Shown here: positions 23,898 to 32,545 of the stretch, piece after piece
Numbering within the stretch: the stretch's first letter is position 1
Layout: every line of letters starts with the position of its first letter
From: Solwaraspora sp. WMMD406
Lineage (GTDB): Bacteria; Actinomycetota; Actinomycetes; Mycobacteriales; Micromonosporaceae
Length of the DNA: 64,000 bases
Assembly (NCBI RefSeq): GCF_029626025.1
Contig: NZ_JARUBF010000001.1
Location: forward strand, 4,216,001 to 4,280,000
Direction of reading: 5' to 3'
Translations under genes and position numbers: made by a program
The notes under the pieces: generated by a model
What the model saw: only the letters and a program-made list of their open reading frames with translations
The model's database searches: none
What the model was told of the DNA's origin: nothing

Positions 23898-24045
23898 CCA
23901 ATCCATCGGCGGGGCGGAGCCGGTGTGTCGGGCGGTAGGGCAGGATGGGCAGGGTTCGATTGCAGGGTCGCTGATCGGCATCTGCCGGCGGTCAGCGCCG
24001 AGCCTGACGAGACGTCCGTAGCCGCCATCTACCGGAGAGATCATC

Positions 24046-25206
24046 GTGACCGTCGACGTTCACCCGCAGAGTTCGCCACTGGACACCTTCGTCGTGCCAC
24101 CCGGCCTGGAGACGCCGAACCTGTTGCTCGACCTGGACATCCTGGAACGCAATCTCGACGAGATGGCCGGGTTGTGTCAGCGGCATCGGGTGTCGTTACG
24201 GCCGCATGCCAAGACCCACCGGGTGGCGCGGATCGCCCAGCTGCAGCTGGAGCACGGGGCGGATGGGATCTGCGTGGCCAAACTCGGCGAGGCGGAGGCA
24301 CTCGTCGCGGCGGGGGTGTCCCGGATGACAGTGGCCTATCCGCTGGTCGGCGCGGACAAGGCGCGGCGGGCGGTGGCCTTGGCGCAGCGCTGCGAGTTGA
24401 CCGTCGCGGCGGACAGCGTCATCGGGGCGCGTAGCCTCGGAGAGGCGTTCGCCGCCGAGGGGCGGCTGGTTGACCTGCTTCTCATCGTGGACAGCGGCCT
24501 TGGTCGGTGCGGAGTCGCTCCGTCGGACGCCGTCCGGGTCGCCTGGGACGTCGCCGAGCTGCCGGGAGTGCGGCTGACCGGGGTGATGACCCACGAAGGC
24601 TCGGTCTACGCGGCGGCTGACCAGTCGGACCTGGTCGCCCGGTCGAAGGCCGCTGCCGCGTCGATGGTGTCGGTCGCCGAGGCGATCCGTTCGGCTGGGT
24701 TGACCCTGTCGACAGTGTCCCTGGGGTCCTCGGCGTCGGCCCGGACCGTGGTGGCCGAGCCGGGCGTGACGGAGATCCGACCCGGCATCTACGCTTTCAA
24801 CGACTTGGGCCAGATCGCGTTGGGTAACGCCACCGCGGCGACGTGCGCGGTGCGGGTGTTGAGCACCGTGGTCAGTCGTCCGGAGCCGCATCGGGCCTGT
24901 ATCGACGCCGGGTCGAAGTCGTTGAGCCAGGATCGCCTGCCGGCGTCGGCGTACGTCGACGAGCTTTCCGGCTATGGCCACCTGGTCGGCCTGCCGGGGT
25001 GGCGGATCGAGCGGCTTTCCGAGGAGCATGGCTGGTTGCGGTGGGTCGGCGCGGGTGACCCGACGCCGTTGACGATCGGGCAGCGGGTCCAGGTGATCCC
25101 CAACCACGTCTGCACGGTGTTCTCCAGCCTCAACGAGGTCACGGCGCTTCGCGGTGGTGAGATCGAGGCGATCTGGTCGACGATCGGTCCGGGTGCTTCC
25201 CGCTGA
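24046..25206 (+). CDS. D-threonine aldolase/D-serine dehydratase-like PLP protein
   Basis: This 386-residue protein has the fold-type III PLP barrel of alanine-racemase N-terminal domains, with the PLP Lys expected in LRPHAKTHR near residue 50, and the D-threonine aldolase/DSD1-type C-terminal domain with a putative metal site in IPNHVCTVF. Family members cleave D-3-hydroxy amino acids or dehydrate D-serine. GTG 24046 follows GGAGAG, with 148 bases separating it from amnD, so it may be read through from the amn-BMC operon or have its own promoter. Its link to aminophenol catabolism is unclear. Confidence 0.82.
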   Translation: MTVDVHPQSSPLDTFVVPPGLETPNLLLDLDILERNLDEMAGLCQRHRVSLRPHAKTHRVARIAQLQLEHGADGICVAKLGEAEALVAAGVSRMTVAYPLVGADKARRAVALAQRCELTVAADSVIGARSLGEAFAAEGRLVDLLLIVDSGLGRCGVAPSDAVRVAWDVAELPGVRLTGVMTHEGSVYAAADQSDLVARSKAAAASMVSVAEAIRSAGLTLSTVSLGSSASARTVVAEPGVTEIRPGIYAFNDLGQIALGNATAATCAVRVLSTVVSRPEPHRACIDAGSKSLSQDRLPASAYVDELSGYGHLVGLPGWRIERLSEEHGWLRWVGAGDPTPLTIGQRVQVIPNHVCTVFSSLNEVTALRGGEIEAIWSTIGPGASR

Positions 25207-25466
25207 GTGCGCCGTGGTGACTCCGGTCACGGGCAGGCCCACCGACCGGAATTGAGTCGGTCCGGGTGGCGGGCGTGCACGCTTTTTCCGAGCCACGGCG
25301 GCGTAGGACATCGGTGCACATCGGCACCCGACGACCGGTTCGGCAGCGTCGTCGAGGCGACGATACGGTGTTCCGGGACGCGGGACCGGCATGCCCGCGA
25401 CGACGGGGCTGCCGCCGTTCGGTGCGGGTGAGCCGCCGGCACGGTCGACGCGGGAAAGGGTCGGGT

Positions 25467-26318
25467 ATGCGGCTGCACGTGGGCTGCGCGATGTGGACGC
25501 ACACGTCGTGGCAGGGTCGTCTGCTGACCCATCCGCTGCCCGGCCACGAGCGGCTGCGGCATTACGCCAGCTGGTGCGACGCGGTCGAGGCGAACACGAC
25601 CTTCTACGCCACCCCGACTCGGGAGACGGTGGCCTCCTGGGCGCGACAGACCCACCCCGACTTCCGGTTCGTGATCAAGCTGCCGAAGTCGATCACCCAT
25701 GACCGTCGCCTCACTGACGTCGACGAGGCGCTTGGTACCCTCCTGGACGCCGTCGAGCCGCTGGGGTCCCGCGCTCATGCCCTCTGGATCCAGCTGCCGG
25801 GTTCGTTCGGACCCGCCGACGTCGCCGTACTCGCTCGTTTCCTGCGTCGGCTTCCGGCCTCGCACCGGTACGCCGTCGAAGTCCGCCACCGGGCGTTCTT
25901 CGACGATCCGTCGGCGACGCGGCTGCTCGAAGGGGTACTCGCCAGGGTGGACGCCGAGTGGATCCCGTTCGACACCACCGGGTTCTTCGACAGCCCGCCC
26001 ACGAGTGACGCGGAACGCGACGCCTGGACCAAGAAGCCGCGCATGCCGCTGCGGTGCCACGCGCTGACCCGCCACCCGATCGTGCGGTACCTCGGCCGCG
26101 ACGACGCCGCCCGTACGGTCGACGGCTGGCGACGGTGGGTCGACGTCGTCGTCGGTTGGCTGCGGGAGGGGCGGTCGCCGACGGTGTTCGTCCACACCCC
26201 GGACAACGCCGACGCACCCACCCTGGCCCGGCGGTTCCACACCGACGTACGCCGAAGGATTCCCGAGCTGGCGGCCCTGCCCGACCCGATTCCGGTCGCC
26301 GCGCCGACGCTGTTCTGA
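25467..26318 (+). CDS. DUF72 family protein
   Basis: This 283-residue protein starts at ATG 25467 behind GGGAAAGGG; the open frame extends further upstream without a supported start. The DUF72 (YecE-like) TIM-barrel pattern is clear: HVGCAMWTHTSW, then YASWCDAVEANTTFYATPTRETVASWAR, FRFVIKLPKSITHDRRL and WIQLPGSFGPAD. Biochemical function of the family is not established. The stop codon region is tandemly duplicated just downstream (26308-26355). It stands alone between the catabolic island and the polysaccharide locus. Confidence 0.85.
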   Translation: MRLHVGCAMWTHTSWQGRLLTHPLPGHERLRHYASWCDAVEANTTFYATPTRETVASWARQTHPDFRFVIKLPKSITHDRRLTDVDEALGTLLDAVEPLGSRAHALWIQLPGSFGPADVAVLARFLRRLPASHRYAVEVRHRAFFDDPSATRLLEGVLARVDAEWIPFDTTGFFDSPPTSDAERDAWTKKPRMPLRCHALTRHPIVRYLGRDDAARTVDGWRRWVDVVVGWLREGRSPTVFVHTPDNADAPTLARRFHTDVRRRIPELAALPDPIPVAAPTLF

Positions 26319-26355
26319 TGGGTGCGGCGACGCGCGCTGTTCTGATGAGTGCGCC
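26308..26355. repeat. 21-bp tandem duplication spanning the DUF72 stop codon
   Basis: Copy 1 (26308-26328) includes the last codons and the TGA of the DUF72 gene. Copy 2 (26335-26355) repeats it with two mismatches in 21. The period is 27 bases, so the second TGA is in the same frame as the first. Confidence 0.8.
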
Positions 26356-26393
26356 GTGCGCTCGCTGCTCGCCGCGTCGCTCGCTTCCTCTGG

Positions 26394-28304
26394 CTACGTC
26401 GGGTCGCCGGATCCGTTGTTGGTGGAGATCGCCACGTTGGCGGGCCCCCGGGTGGACACCGCGCGCTGGGTACCCGCGCCGAACAGCGGGCGTTGCGGCT
26501 GACACAGCGCGGCGAGGTCGTCGGTCAGGTCGTCGGGTCGGCGGTACGGGTCGAGTAGGTGGACGTGTACGGGGTCCAGTGCCGGAACCGGAACCTGGGA
26601 GATGAGCGGATGGAGTGGGCGGGCGTCGCGTTCGCCGGTGCCGAGCAGATCCTCGTGCAGCTTCTCGCCGGGCCGCAGCCCGGTGTAAATGATTTTGACT
26701 GGATTGTCCGACTGTTCGGCGATGCTCCTGGCCACGTCGGCGATCCGTACCGGCTTGCCCATGTCGAGCACGAGCGCCTCGGCGTCGCGGCCGATCGCCG
26801 CCGCCTGGATGACCAACTGCACGGCTTCCTGGATGGTCATGAAGTATCGAGTGACCTCCGGGTCGGTGACGGTGATCGGCTTGCCGGCACCGGCCTGGGC
26901 GACGAAGGCGTGCAGGACCGATCCGCGACTGCCGAGCACGTTTCCGAATCGGACGCTGAGGAACGTACCCGGATTGGCGGTGGCGGCGAACGCGGTCAGC
27001 CGCTCGGTGATCCGTTTGGAGTAGCCGAGAACGCTGGTCGGGTCGGCGGCCTTGTCGGTCGAGATGTTGACGAACTTCTCCACCCCTGCGGCCGCTTCGA
27101 GCAGCGTCTGGGTGCCCCACACGTTGGTCTTCACCGCTTCGCCCGGATGACGCTCCAGCAGCGTCAGGTGTTTGAGCGCGGCGGCGTGGAACACCACCTC
27201 GGGTCGCCGGGTCCGCATGATCTCGCGGATCGCTTCGCTGTCGCGCAGGTCGGCCAGGATCAGATCCGGGCTGTCCAGCAGCGCTTGGCCGCGCAGCGAC
27301 AGCTGCACCGCGTGCAGGGCCGACTCGTCGCGGTCGAGCATCATCAGTTCGCCGGGCTGGAACCGCTGGATCTGCCGGCACAGCTCGGAGCCGATCGATC
27401 CGCCGGCACCGGTGACCAGCACCCGCTTGCCGGTCAGGTATCCGGCGATCGAGTCGAGGTCGGTTTCGATCTGGTGCCGGCCGAGCAGGTCGCGCAAGTC
27501 CGGGTCCCGCAGGTCGGTGACGGCGGGCTCGTTGTCCAGCAGTTCGCTCACCGACGGCACCACCTTGAACCGGGTGCCGGCCTGGTGTGCGAGCTGCCGG
27601 ACCTCGCGGATCAGTCCGGCGTCGGCGTTGGCCACGGCCGAGACGACGGTCGTGGCGCCGGTCCGGGCGACGACTGCGGGGATGTCGTGGCGTCCGCCGA
27701 GTACCGGTACGCCGTGGAGGCGCAGCTGACGTTTTGCCGGGTCGTCGTCGAGGAGCCCGACTGGCGCGTACCGGCCGTGCGGTTCGTCGAGCATGGCCCG
27801 CAGCAGGGACTGACCGGCCGCTCCGGCACCGAACAACAGGACCCGCTGGGTGTGGCGTCCGGTTGGCCGTCGCCGCCGTTCGTGGCGTAGCCGTCGCAGG
27901 TAGCGCACGCCGAGCATCTGGGTCAGGGCCAGGCATCCGCCGACCAGGGGGGCGCTCGCCGGCACGGGGCGTTGCGGGGCGGCGAGGTCGAGCAGCAGCA
28001 GGACGCCCATGACGGTCAGGACGCACCGGGACACCGCCCAGACCTCGTCGAAGCTGCCGAGCCGGTAGCGGTCCCGGTAGAGGTAGCTCAGGTGGGCGAC
28101 CACGGTGTGCAGCACGACCGCGGCGAGTACGGCCAGCACCAGTCCGTTGAGGTGGGCTCCGGCGAGCGCGAACTCGTACCGGGTCCAGATGGCGACGACC
28201 AGCCCGGTGCACCAGGCACCGAGATCGGCCAGCCACAGCGGTGCCACCAGTTGCTCGCGCGGGCGACGCGCGGTGCTGCCTGGCGGTCGAGTCGATAGCT
28301 CCAT
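26394..28304 (-). CDS. Membrane nucleotide-sugar 4,6-dehydratase (PglF/WbpM/CapD-like)
   Basis: This 636-residue protein has four N-terminal transmembrane helices (residues about 20-130), a first Rossmann-like domain (RVLLFGAGAAGQSLLRAM), and a C-terminal SDR dehydratase domain with VLVTGAGGSIGSELCRQI and STDKAADPTSVLGYSK. As in PglF/FlaA1 enzymes, the usual Tyr of YxxxK is replaced (Leu here) and the TDK motif is present. It would convert UDP-GlcNAc to the 4-keto-6-deoxy sugar at the membrane. ATG 28304 is the best start; the frame extends to a TTG at 28406. The aminotransferase (30707) and acetyltransferase (31858) complete a bacillosamine-type set. Confidence 0.88.
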   Translation of the reverse strand: MELSTRPPGSTARRPREQLVAPLWLADLGAWCTGLVVAIWTRYEFALAGAHLNGLVLAVLAAVVLHTVVAHLSYLYRDRYRLGSFDEVWAVSRCVLTVMGVLLLLDLAAPQRPVPASAPLVGGCLALTQMLGVRYLRRLRHERRRRPTGRHTQRVLLFGAGAAGQSLLRAMLDEPHGRYAPVGLLDDDPAKRQLRLHGVPVLGGRHDIPAVVARTGATTVVSAVANADAGLIREVRQLAHQAGTRFKVVPSVSELLDNEPAVTDLRDPDLRDLLGRHQIETDLDSIAGYLTGKRVLVTGAGGSIGSELCRQIQRFQPGELMMLDRDESALHAVQLSLRGQALLDSPDLILADLRDSEAIREIMRTRRPEVVFHAAALKHLTLLERHPGEAVKTNVWGTQTLLEAAAGVEKFVNISTDKAADPTSVLGYSKRITERLTAFAATANPGTFLSVRFGNVLGSRGSVLHAFVAQAGAGKPITVTDPEVTRYFMTIQEAVQLVIQAAAIGRDAEALVLDMGKPVRIADVARSIAEQSDNPVKIIYTGLRPGEKLHEDLLGTGERDARPLHPLISQVPVPALDPVHVHLLDPYRRPDDLTDDLAALCQPQRPLFGAGTQRAVSTRGPANVAISTNNGSGDPT

Positions 28305-28446
28305 TCCAGCCCCGTTCGGTCTTCCTGTGTTCGGCCCGGCCGGTGGTCCGCCCGGACCCTGCCTTGTCCACTGGCTACGGACACGGTCACCGGCCGCCAG
28401 CGCCAATGCTGCTATTTGACCAGAAAACGCACCTACCTAGTGCAGA

Positions 28447-28476
28447 TTGGTACAAGATAGGTCTGACCGTTACTTT
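28447..28476 (+). promoter_or_regulatory. Candidate promoter of the polysaccharide tyrosine-kinase gene
   Basis: TTGGTA (28447-28452) and TACTTT (28471-28476) are separated by 18 bases, in an AT-rich patch between divergent genes. The start codon at 28501 would leave a leader of under 20 bases. Confidence 0.35.
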
Positions 28477-28500
28477 ATGGGAGCTTTGGAGGCCGTACCG

Positions 28501-29976
28501 ATGGAACTGCGTGACTACTTCGACGCGGTGCGGAAACGGTGGCTGTGGGTCGTGGCGGCCGTGGTGGTCGCGGTCGGGTTGGCCGTCCTGGTCAACGCCC
28601 GAGCCATCCCCCAGTACGCGACCTCGGTCACCTTCTTCGTCTCGAGCCCCAGCGGCACGCAAGGAATGAACAACGCCTACCAGGGCAGCCTGTTCTCCCA
28701 GCAACGGGTGAAGTCCTACAGCGGGCTACTGACCAGCGACCGCTTGGCCGAGACGGTGGTCAGCCGGCACAGCCTCGGACTCACCGCCGGGCAGGTGCAG
28801 TCGCGGATCAGCGCCCGGCCGGTGCCGGACACCGTCCTACTGCAGGCGGTCGTCACCGACAGCTCGCCGACCCGGTCGGAGCAGATCGCCCGGGGCGTCG
28901 CCAAGGAGTTCGTCACACTGGTGCAGCACCTGGAGACCTCTCCGGGTGCCGAGGGCCCAGCGATCGAGGTCGAGGTCATCGCCGGTCCCCGGCTCGACCC
29001 GCGACCGGTCTCGCCGCAGCCGGTGCGCAACCTCGGTCTCGGCCTTTTCCTCGGTCTCCTGGCCGGCGTCGGCCTGGCTCTGCTACGTGGTCTGCTGGAC
29101 ACGACGGTCCGTACCGTGGAGCAGGTCCAGTCGGTGACCTCGGCGGCCGTACTGGGCTCGATCCCGCTCGACCCTGCGGCCCGCCACGATCCGTTGATCA
29201 TCGGTCGGCAGACCCACTCTCCCCGGGCGGAGGCCTTCCGCCAACTGCGCACCAACCTGCAGTTCGCCGACGTGGACAAGCCGGTCCGTAGCCTCGCGGT
29301 GACCAGCGCGATGCCGGACGAGGGCAAGACCACCACCGCCACCAACCTGGCGCTGGCCTTCGCCGAGGCCGGCAGCTCGGTCGTCCTCGTCGAGGCCGAC
29401 TTGCGCCGCCCACAGGCGACCGCCTACCTCGACATGGAAGGCGCGGTCGGCCTCACCAACGTGCTCGCCGGCCAGGCCGACCTTTCGGACGTGCTGCAGG
29501 CCTGGGGCGACACCGGGCTCACCCTGCTGCCCAGCGGCTTCATCCCGCCGAACCCGAGCGAACTGCTCGGCTCCCAGCAGATGGCCGACCTGCTGGCCAC
29601 CCTGCGGGAGCGGTTCGACGTGGTCATCGTGGACACCGCGCCGCTCGTACCGGTCACCGACGCGGCACCGGTCGCGGCCCAGGTCGACGGGACGATACTG
29701 GTCGGACGCTGCGCCAAGACCACCGAGGCGCATCTGCAGTCCGCTGTCGCCGCGTTGCAGGCCGTCGACGCCAGACTCCTCGGCTGTGTGCTGAACATGA
29801 CTCCGAGCCGCGGCGGCGTCTACAGCTACTACTACCACGAGCGTGGCCGCCGCCGCCGTACGTCGCGGCGGGCGGTGCCCACGCCGGCTCGGCAGCGGGA
29901 GGTGCCGGCGCTGGCCGCCACGAGCGGTGGTGGTGGCGGCGACCAGCCGGAGAACGTCGCGGTCACGACTTCGTGA
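28501..29976 (+). CDS. Polysaccharide co-polymerase/BY-kinase (Wzz plus CpsD-like)
   Basis: This 491-residue protein joins a Wzz chain-length domain to a bacterial tyrosine kinase. The first TM segment is WLWVVAAVVVAVGLAVLV near residue 15, the second LGLGLFLGLLAGVGLALL near 180. The kinase has Walker A DEGKTTTATNLA, Walker A' VLVEADLRRP and Walker B VVIVDTAPLVPVTD. A Tyr cluster (YSYYYHE) near the end is the expected autophosphorylation site. ATG 28501 follows GGAGG; the frame extends back to 28447. It should control chain length and export of the surface polysaccharide, with the overlapping phosphatase gene at 29963 as antagonist. Confidence 0.9.
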   Translation: MELRDYFDAVRKRWLWVVAAVVVAVGLAVLVNARAIPQYATSVTFFVSSPSGTQGMNNAYQGSLFSQQRVKSYSGLLTSDRLAETVVSRHSLGLTAGQVQSRISARPVPDTVLLQAVVTDSSPTRSEQIARGVAKEFVTLVQHLETSPGAEGPAIEVEVIAGPRLDPRPVSPQPVRNLGLGLFLGLLAGVGLALLRGLLDTTVRTVEQVQSVTSAAVLGSIPLDPAARHDPLIIGRQTHSPRAEAFRQLRTNLQFADVDKPVRSLAVTSAMPDEGKTTTATNLALAFAEAGSSVVLVEADLRRPQATAYLDMEGAVGLTNVLAGQADLSDVLQAWGDTGLTLLPSGFIPPNPSELLGSQQMADLLATLRERFDVVIVDTAPLVPVTDAAPVAAQVDGTILVGRCAKTTEAHLQSAVAALQAVDARLLGCVLNMTPSRGGVYSYYYHERGRRRRTSRRAVPTPARQREVPALAATSGGGGGDQPENVAVTTS

Positions 29977-30604
29977 TGATGTCCAGCAGGGTGTCCAGTG
30001 TCTGGCGGACCTGCCGGGCGCAGTCGCGGAAGGCGCCGATCGGCCGCAGTACCGGGTCGGCCAGGTCGTCCTGTTCGGCGGAGACCGGCTGCACCCTGCT
30101 GCGGGCCGCCGCGGCGGCGACCACCAGGGACCGGGCCCGCGCCAGCGGTTCAGCAGCTTGGTCCGGTCCGTCCGTCCTCGGGTCGGCTCGAGTGTCGGGG
30201 CCGATACCCACCGTCGTACGGGTGGCGGCCACGGCGGCGGCGAGCCGGCCGAACTGGCGGATGGTGAAGGTGTGCGACACCGAGCGCGGCGCCAACGTCA
30301 CGCAGTGCGCCCGATGGCGTCGACTGGCCGTGAGTACCAGGTCGGCGGTGGTGACCATGGCGGGGTCCACCAGTCGGCTGAGGAAACCGTCGGGGTCGGC
30401 GTGGTTCTCGCCCAGCACACGTGCGGTGTACGGATGCATCGCCTGGTCCGGTACCGCGTGTGTGCCCGCGCTGTGCACCTCGAACGCGTCGGCCAGCGGC
30501 CCGAGCCGCTCCCACAACGCTCGCCGGGCCAGCCGTTCCGCCATCGGCGACCGGCAGACGTTGGCGTGGCACACGAACAGGACGGTGAATCGATCCGTGA
30601 TCAT
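29963..30604 (-). CDS. Low-molecular-weight protein tyrosine phosphatase
   Basis: This 213-residue protein has the active-site loop VCHANVCRSPMAERL (CX5R) at residues 11-18 and the usual LMW-PTP layout (VHSAGTHAVPDQAMHP, DLVLTASRRHRAH). A catalytic DP-type Asp may be in DDLADPV near the end, after an insertion of about 40 residues rich in Thr/Asp/Ala/Arg. The gene converges on the BY-kinase and overlaps it by 14 bases. Kinase-phosphatase pairs control polysaccharide export, so this is the likely partner. The overlap allows mutual antisense effects on the 3' ends. Confidence 0.88.
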   Translation of the reverse strand: MITDRFTVLFVCHANVCRSPMAERLARRALWERLGPLADAFEVHSAGTHAVPDQAMHPYTARVLGENHADPDGFLSRLVDPAMVTTADLVLTASRRHRAHCVTLAPRSVSHTFTIRQFGRLAAAVAATRTTVGIGPDTRADPRTDGPDQAAEPLARARSLVVAAAAARSRVQPVSAEQDDLADPVLRPIGAFRDCARQVRQTLDTLLDIITKS

Positions 30605-30706
30605 CGACGTTGCCAGCCATTCTGCTACGGACCCCGCCCGGGGTGCCGGGCGGTTCGGACCGGCCCAGAGTAGCGTCCGTTTGACGGCTTTAGTCGGAGC
30701 CGCGCG

Positions 30707-31861
30707 ATGACCGAACAGATCTACCTCTCGTCACCTGATGTCGGGGCGCTCGAAGAGGAGTACCTGGTCACCGCCATCCGGTCGGGGTGGGTGGCACCGT
30801 CGGGACCCGACGTCGACGCGTTCGAACGCGAACTCGCCGCCCGGACCGGGGTCGACCACGCGGTCGCGCTGAACTCCGCCACCGCCGGACTGCACCTGGC
30901 GTTGTTGGCGCTCGGCGTCGGCCCGGGCCAGTCGGTGGTCGTGCCCACGTTGACCTTCGTCGCCACCGCGAACGCGGTCGCCTACACCGGGGCGGAGCCG
31001 GTCTTCGTCGACTGCGACGAGCGGACCGGCAACATCGACGTCGACCTGCTGGCCGCGCTGTTGGCCCGGACCGACCGGCGGTGGCCGCCGGTGCGGGCGG
31101 TGATCCCGGTCGACATGTTCGGCCGCTGCGCCGACTACCACACCCTGCTGCCCGTGTGCGCCGCGTACGGGATCCCGGTGGTCGAGGACGCCGCCGAAGC
31201 GTTGGGGGCCTCGCTGGCCGGTCGACCCGCCGGGTCGTTCGGCCACGTCGGGGTGTTCTCCTTCAACGGCAACAAGATCATGACCACCTCCGGTGGCGGG
31301 ATGGTGGTCACCGACGACGAGAATCTGGCCAGCCGCTGCCGACACCTCGCCGCCCAGGCCCGGCAGCCGGTGGCGCACTACGAGCACGCCGAGGTCGGAT
31401 ACAACTACCGGCTCAGCAACCTGCTCGCCGCCCTCGGCCGGGCCCAGCTGCGGCGCCTCGATTCGATGGTGGCGCGGCGCCGGGAGCTACGGGCCCGCTA
31501 CGCCAAGGCGTTCGCCGGGGTTCCCGGGGTACGGCTGCTCGGTGACGACGGTGACGCCGCCGACCTCGGCGGCAACTGCTGGCTCACCGTCATCGTGGTG
31601 GATCCGGCGCGCAGTGGCTGGACCGCGGCGGCCCTCGGCGACTACCTCACCCGCCGACACATCGAGACCCGACCGGTCTGGAAGCCGATGCACCGTCAGC
31701 CGGTATTCGCCACCGCGCACCGGATGCTCACCGGCGCCGCCGACCGGCTGTTCGCCAACGGACTGGCACTGCCCAGCGGATCGGCGCTGGGTGACGAGCA
31801 GATGTCGCGGGTGCTGGCCGCGATCCACCGGTTCGTCGACGGCGATCGGGCCCTGCGGTGA
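30707..31861 (+). CDS. DegT/DnrJ/EryC1/StrS aminotransferase (PglE-like)
   Basis: This 384-residue PLP enzyme has the sugar aminotransferase pattern: YLSSPDVGALEEEYL start, HAVALNSATAGLHLAL, the PLP Asp/Glu region VVEDAAEALGAS and the Schiff-base Lys in FSFNGNKIMTTSGGGM (about 190). The wording is that of PglE/WecE-type enzymes, which put an amino group on the 4-keto sugar from the PglF-like dehydratase. ATG 30707 lies behind GGAG. The acetyltransferase that follows is coupled by a GTGA overlap. Confidence 0.9.
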   Translation: MTEQIYLSSPDVGALEEEYLVTAIRSGWVAPSGPDVDAFERELAARTGVDHAVALNSATAGLHLALLALGVGPGQSVVVPTLTFVATANAVAYTGAEPVFVDCDERTGNIDVDLLAALLARTDRRWPPVRAVIPVDMFGRCADYHTLLPVCAAYGIPVVEDAAEALGASLAGRPAGSFGHVGVFSFNGNKIMTTSGGGMVVTDDENLASRCRHLAAQARQPVAHYEHAEVGYNYRLSNLLAALGRAQLRRLDSMVARRRELRARYAKAFAGVPGVRLLGDDGDAADLGGNCWLTVIVVDPARSGWTAAALGDYLTRRHIETRPVWKPMHRQPVFATAHRMLTGAADRLFANGLALPSGSALGDEQMSRVLAAIHRFVDGDRALR

Positions 31862-32508
31862 CACCCCGGGACATCGTGATCATCGGCTGCGGCGGACACG
31901 GCCGGGAGGTGCTCGGCATCGTCACCGCGATCAACCACGCGGCGGCGGTCCCACCCTGGCGGGTGGTCGGCTTCCTCGACGACGACCCGAGTCCGAGCCA
32001 CAAGGAGCGCGTCGATCGACTCGGCGTACCACTGCTCGGCGCGGTGAGCTGGCTGACCACGGCGGTCGACCCGCCGGACTACGTGATCGGCATCGGTGTA
32101 CCGGCCTACCGGCGAGCGGTCGCCGAACGCCTCGACACCGCTGGTACCCCCGCCCCCGTGACCCTGATCCACCCCGCCGCGAGTGTCGGAGCGGACAGCG
32201 CGATCGGGGCCGGATCGGTGCTGTTCGCCGGTGCCCGGGTGACCACCAACGTGACCATCGGACGGCACGTGCATCTCAACCAGAACTGCACCGTCGGGCA
32301 TGACACCGAGATCGGGGACTACTCGTCGGTCAATCCCCTGGCAGCGGTCTCCGGCGGCGTCCACCTGGGTGCCGCGGTCCTGGTGGGAACGACCGCCGCG
32401 GTCCTGCAGGGACTGCGGATCGGGGCGGGTGCCACGGTCGGCGCCGGTGCCTGCGTCGTCCGCGACGTCGCGCCCGGCGTGGTGGTCAAAGGAGTGCCGG
32501 CGCGATGA
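31858..32508 (+). CDS. Sugar O/N-acetyltransferase (PglD/NeuD-like)
   Basis: GTG 31858 overlaps the aminotransferase stop. The 216-residue protein has the PglD-type N-terminal domain (IVIIGCGGHGREVLGIV, WRVVGFLDDDP) and a left-handed beta-helix with hexapeptide repeats (GADSAIGAGSVLFAGARVTTNVTIG, VHLNQNCTVGHDTEIGDYSSV). It would acetylate the C4 amine of the sugar from acetyl-CoA, completing a UDP-2,4-diacetamido-2,4,6-trideoxyhexose (bacillosamine-like) precursor. The catalytic His is expected in CTVGHDTEIG. Confidence 0.9.
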   Translation: MTPRDIVIIGCGGHGREVLGIVTAINHAAAVPPWRVVGFLDDDPSPSHKERVDRLGVPLLGAVSWLTTAVDPPDYVIGIGVPAYRRAVAERLDTAGTPAPVTLIHPAASVGADSAIGAGSVLFAGARVTTNVTIGRHVHLNQNCTVGHDTEIGDYSSVNPLAAVSGGVHLGAAVLVGTTAAVLQGLRIGAGATVGAGACVVRDVAPGVVVKGVPAR

Positions 32509-32545
32509 GACCGGAATGGCCATCCAGCGACAGAAGGGGACGCTT

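Noticed and set aside
28305-28406. TTG start at 28406 for the PglF-like dehydratase
   Set aside because: No ribosome site, and the extra 34 residues are non-hydrophobic and precede the expected N-terminal membrane domain; ATG 28304 fits better.
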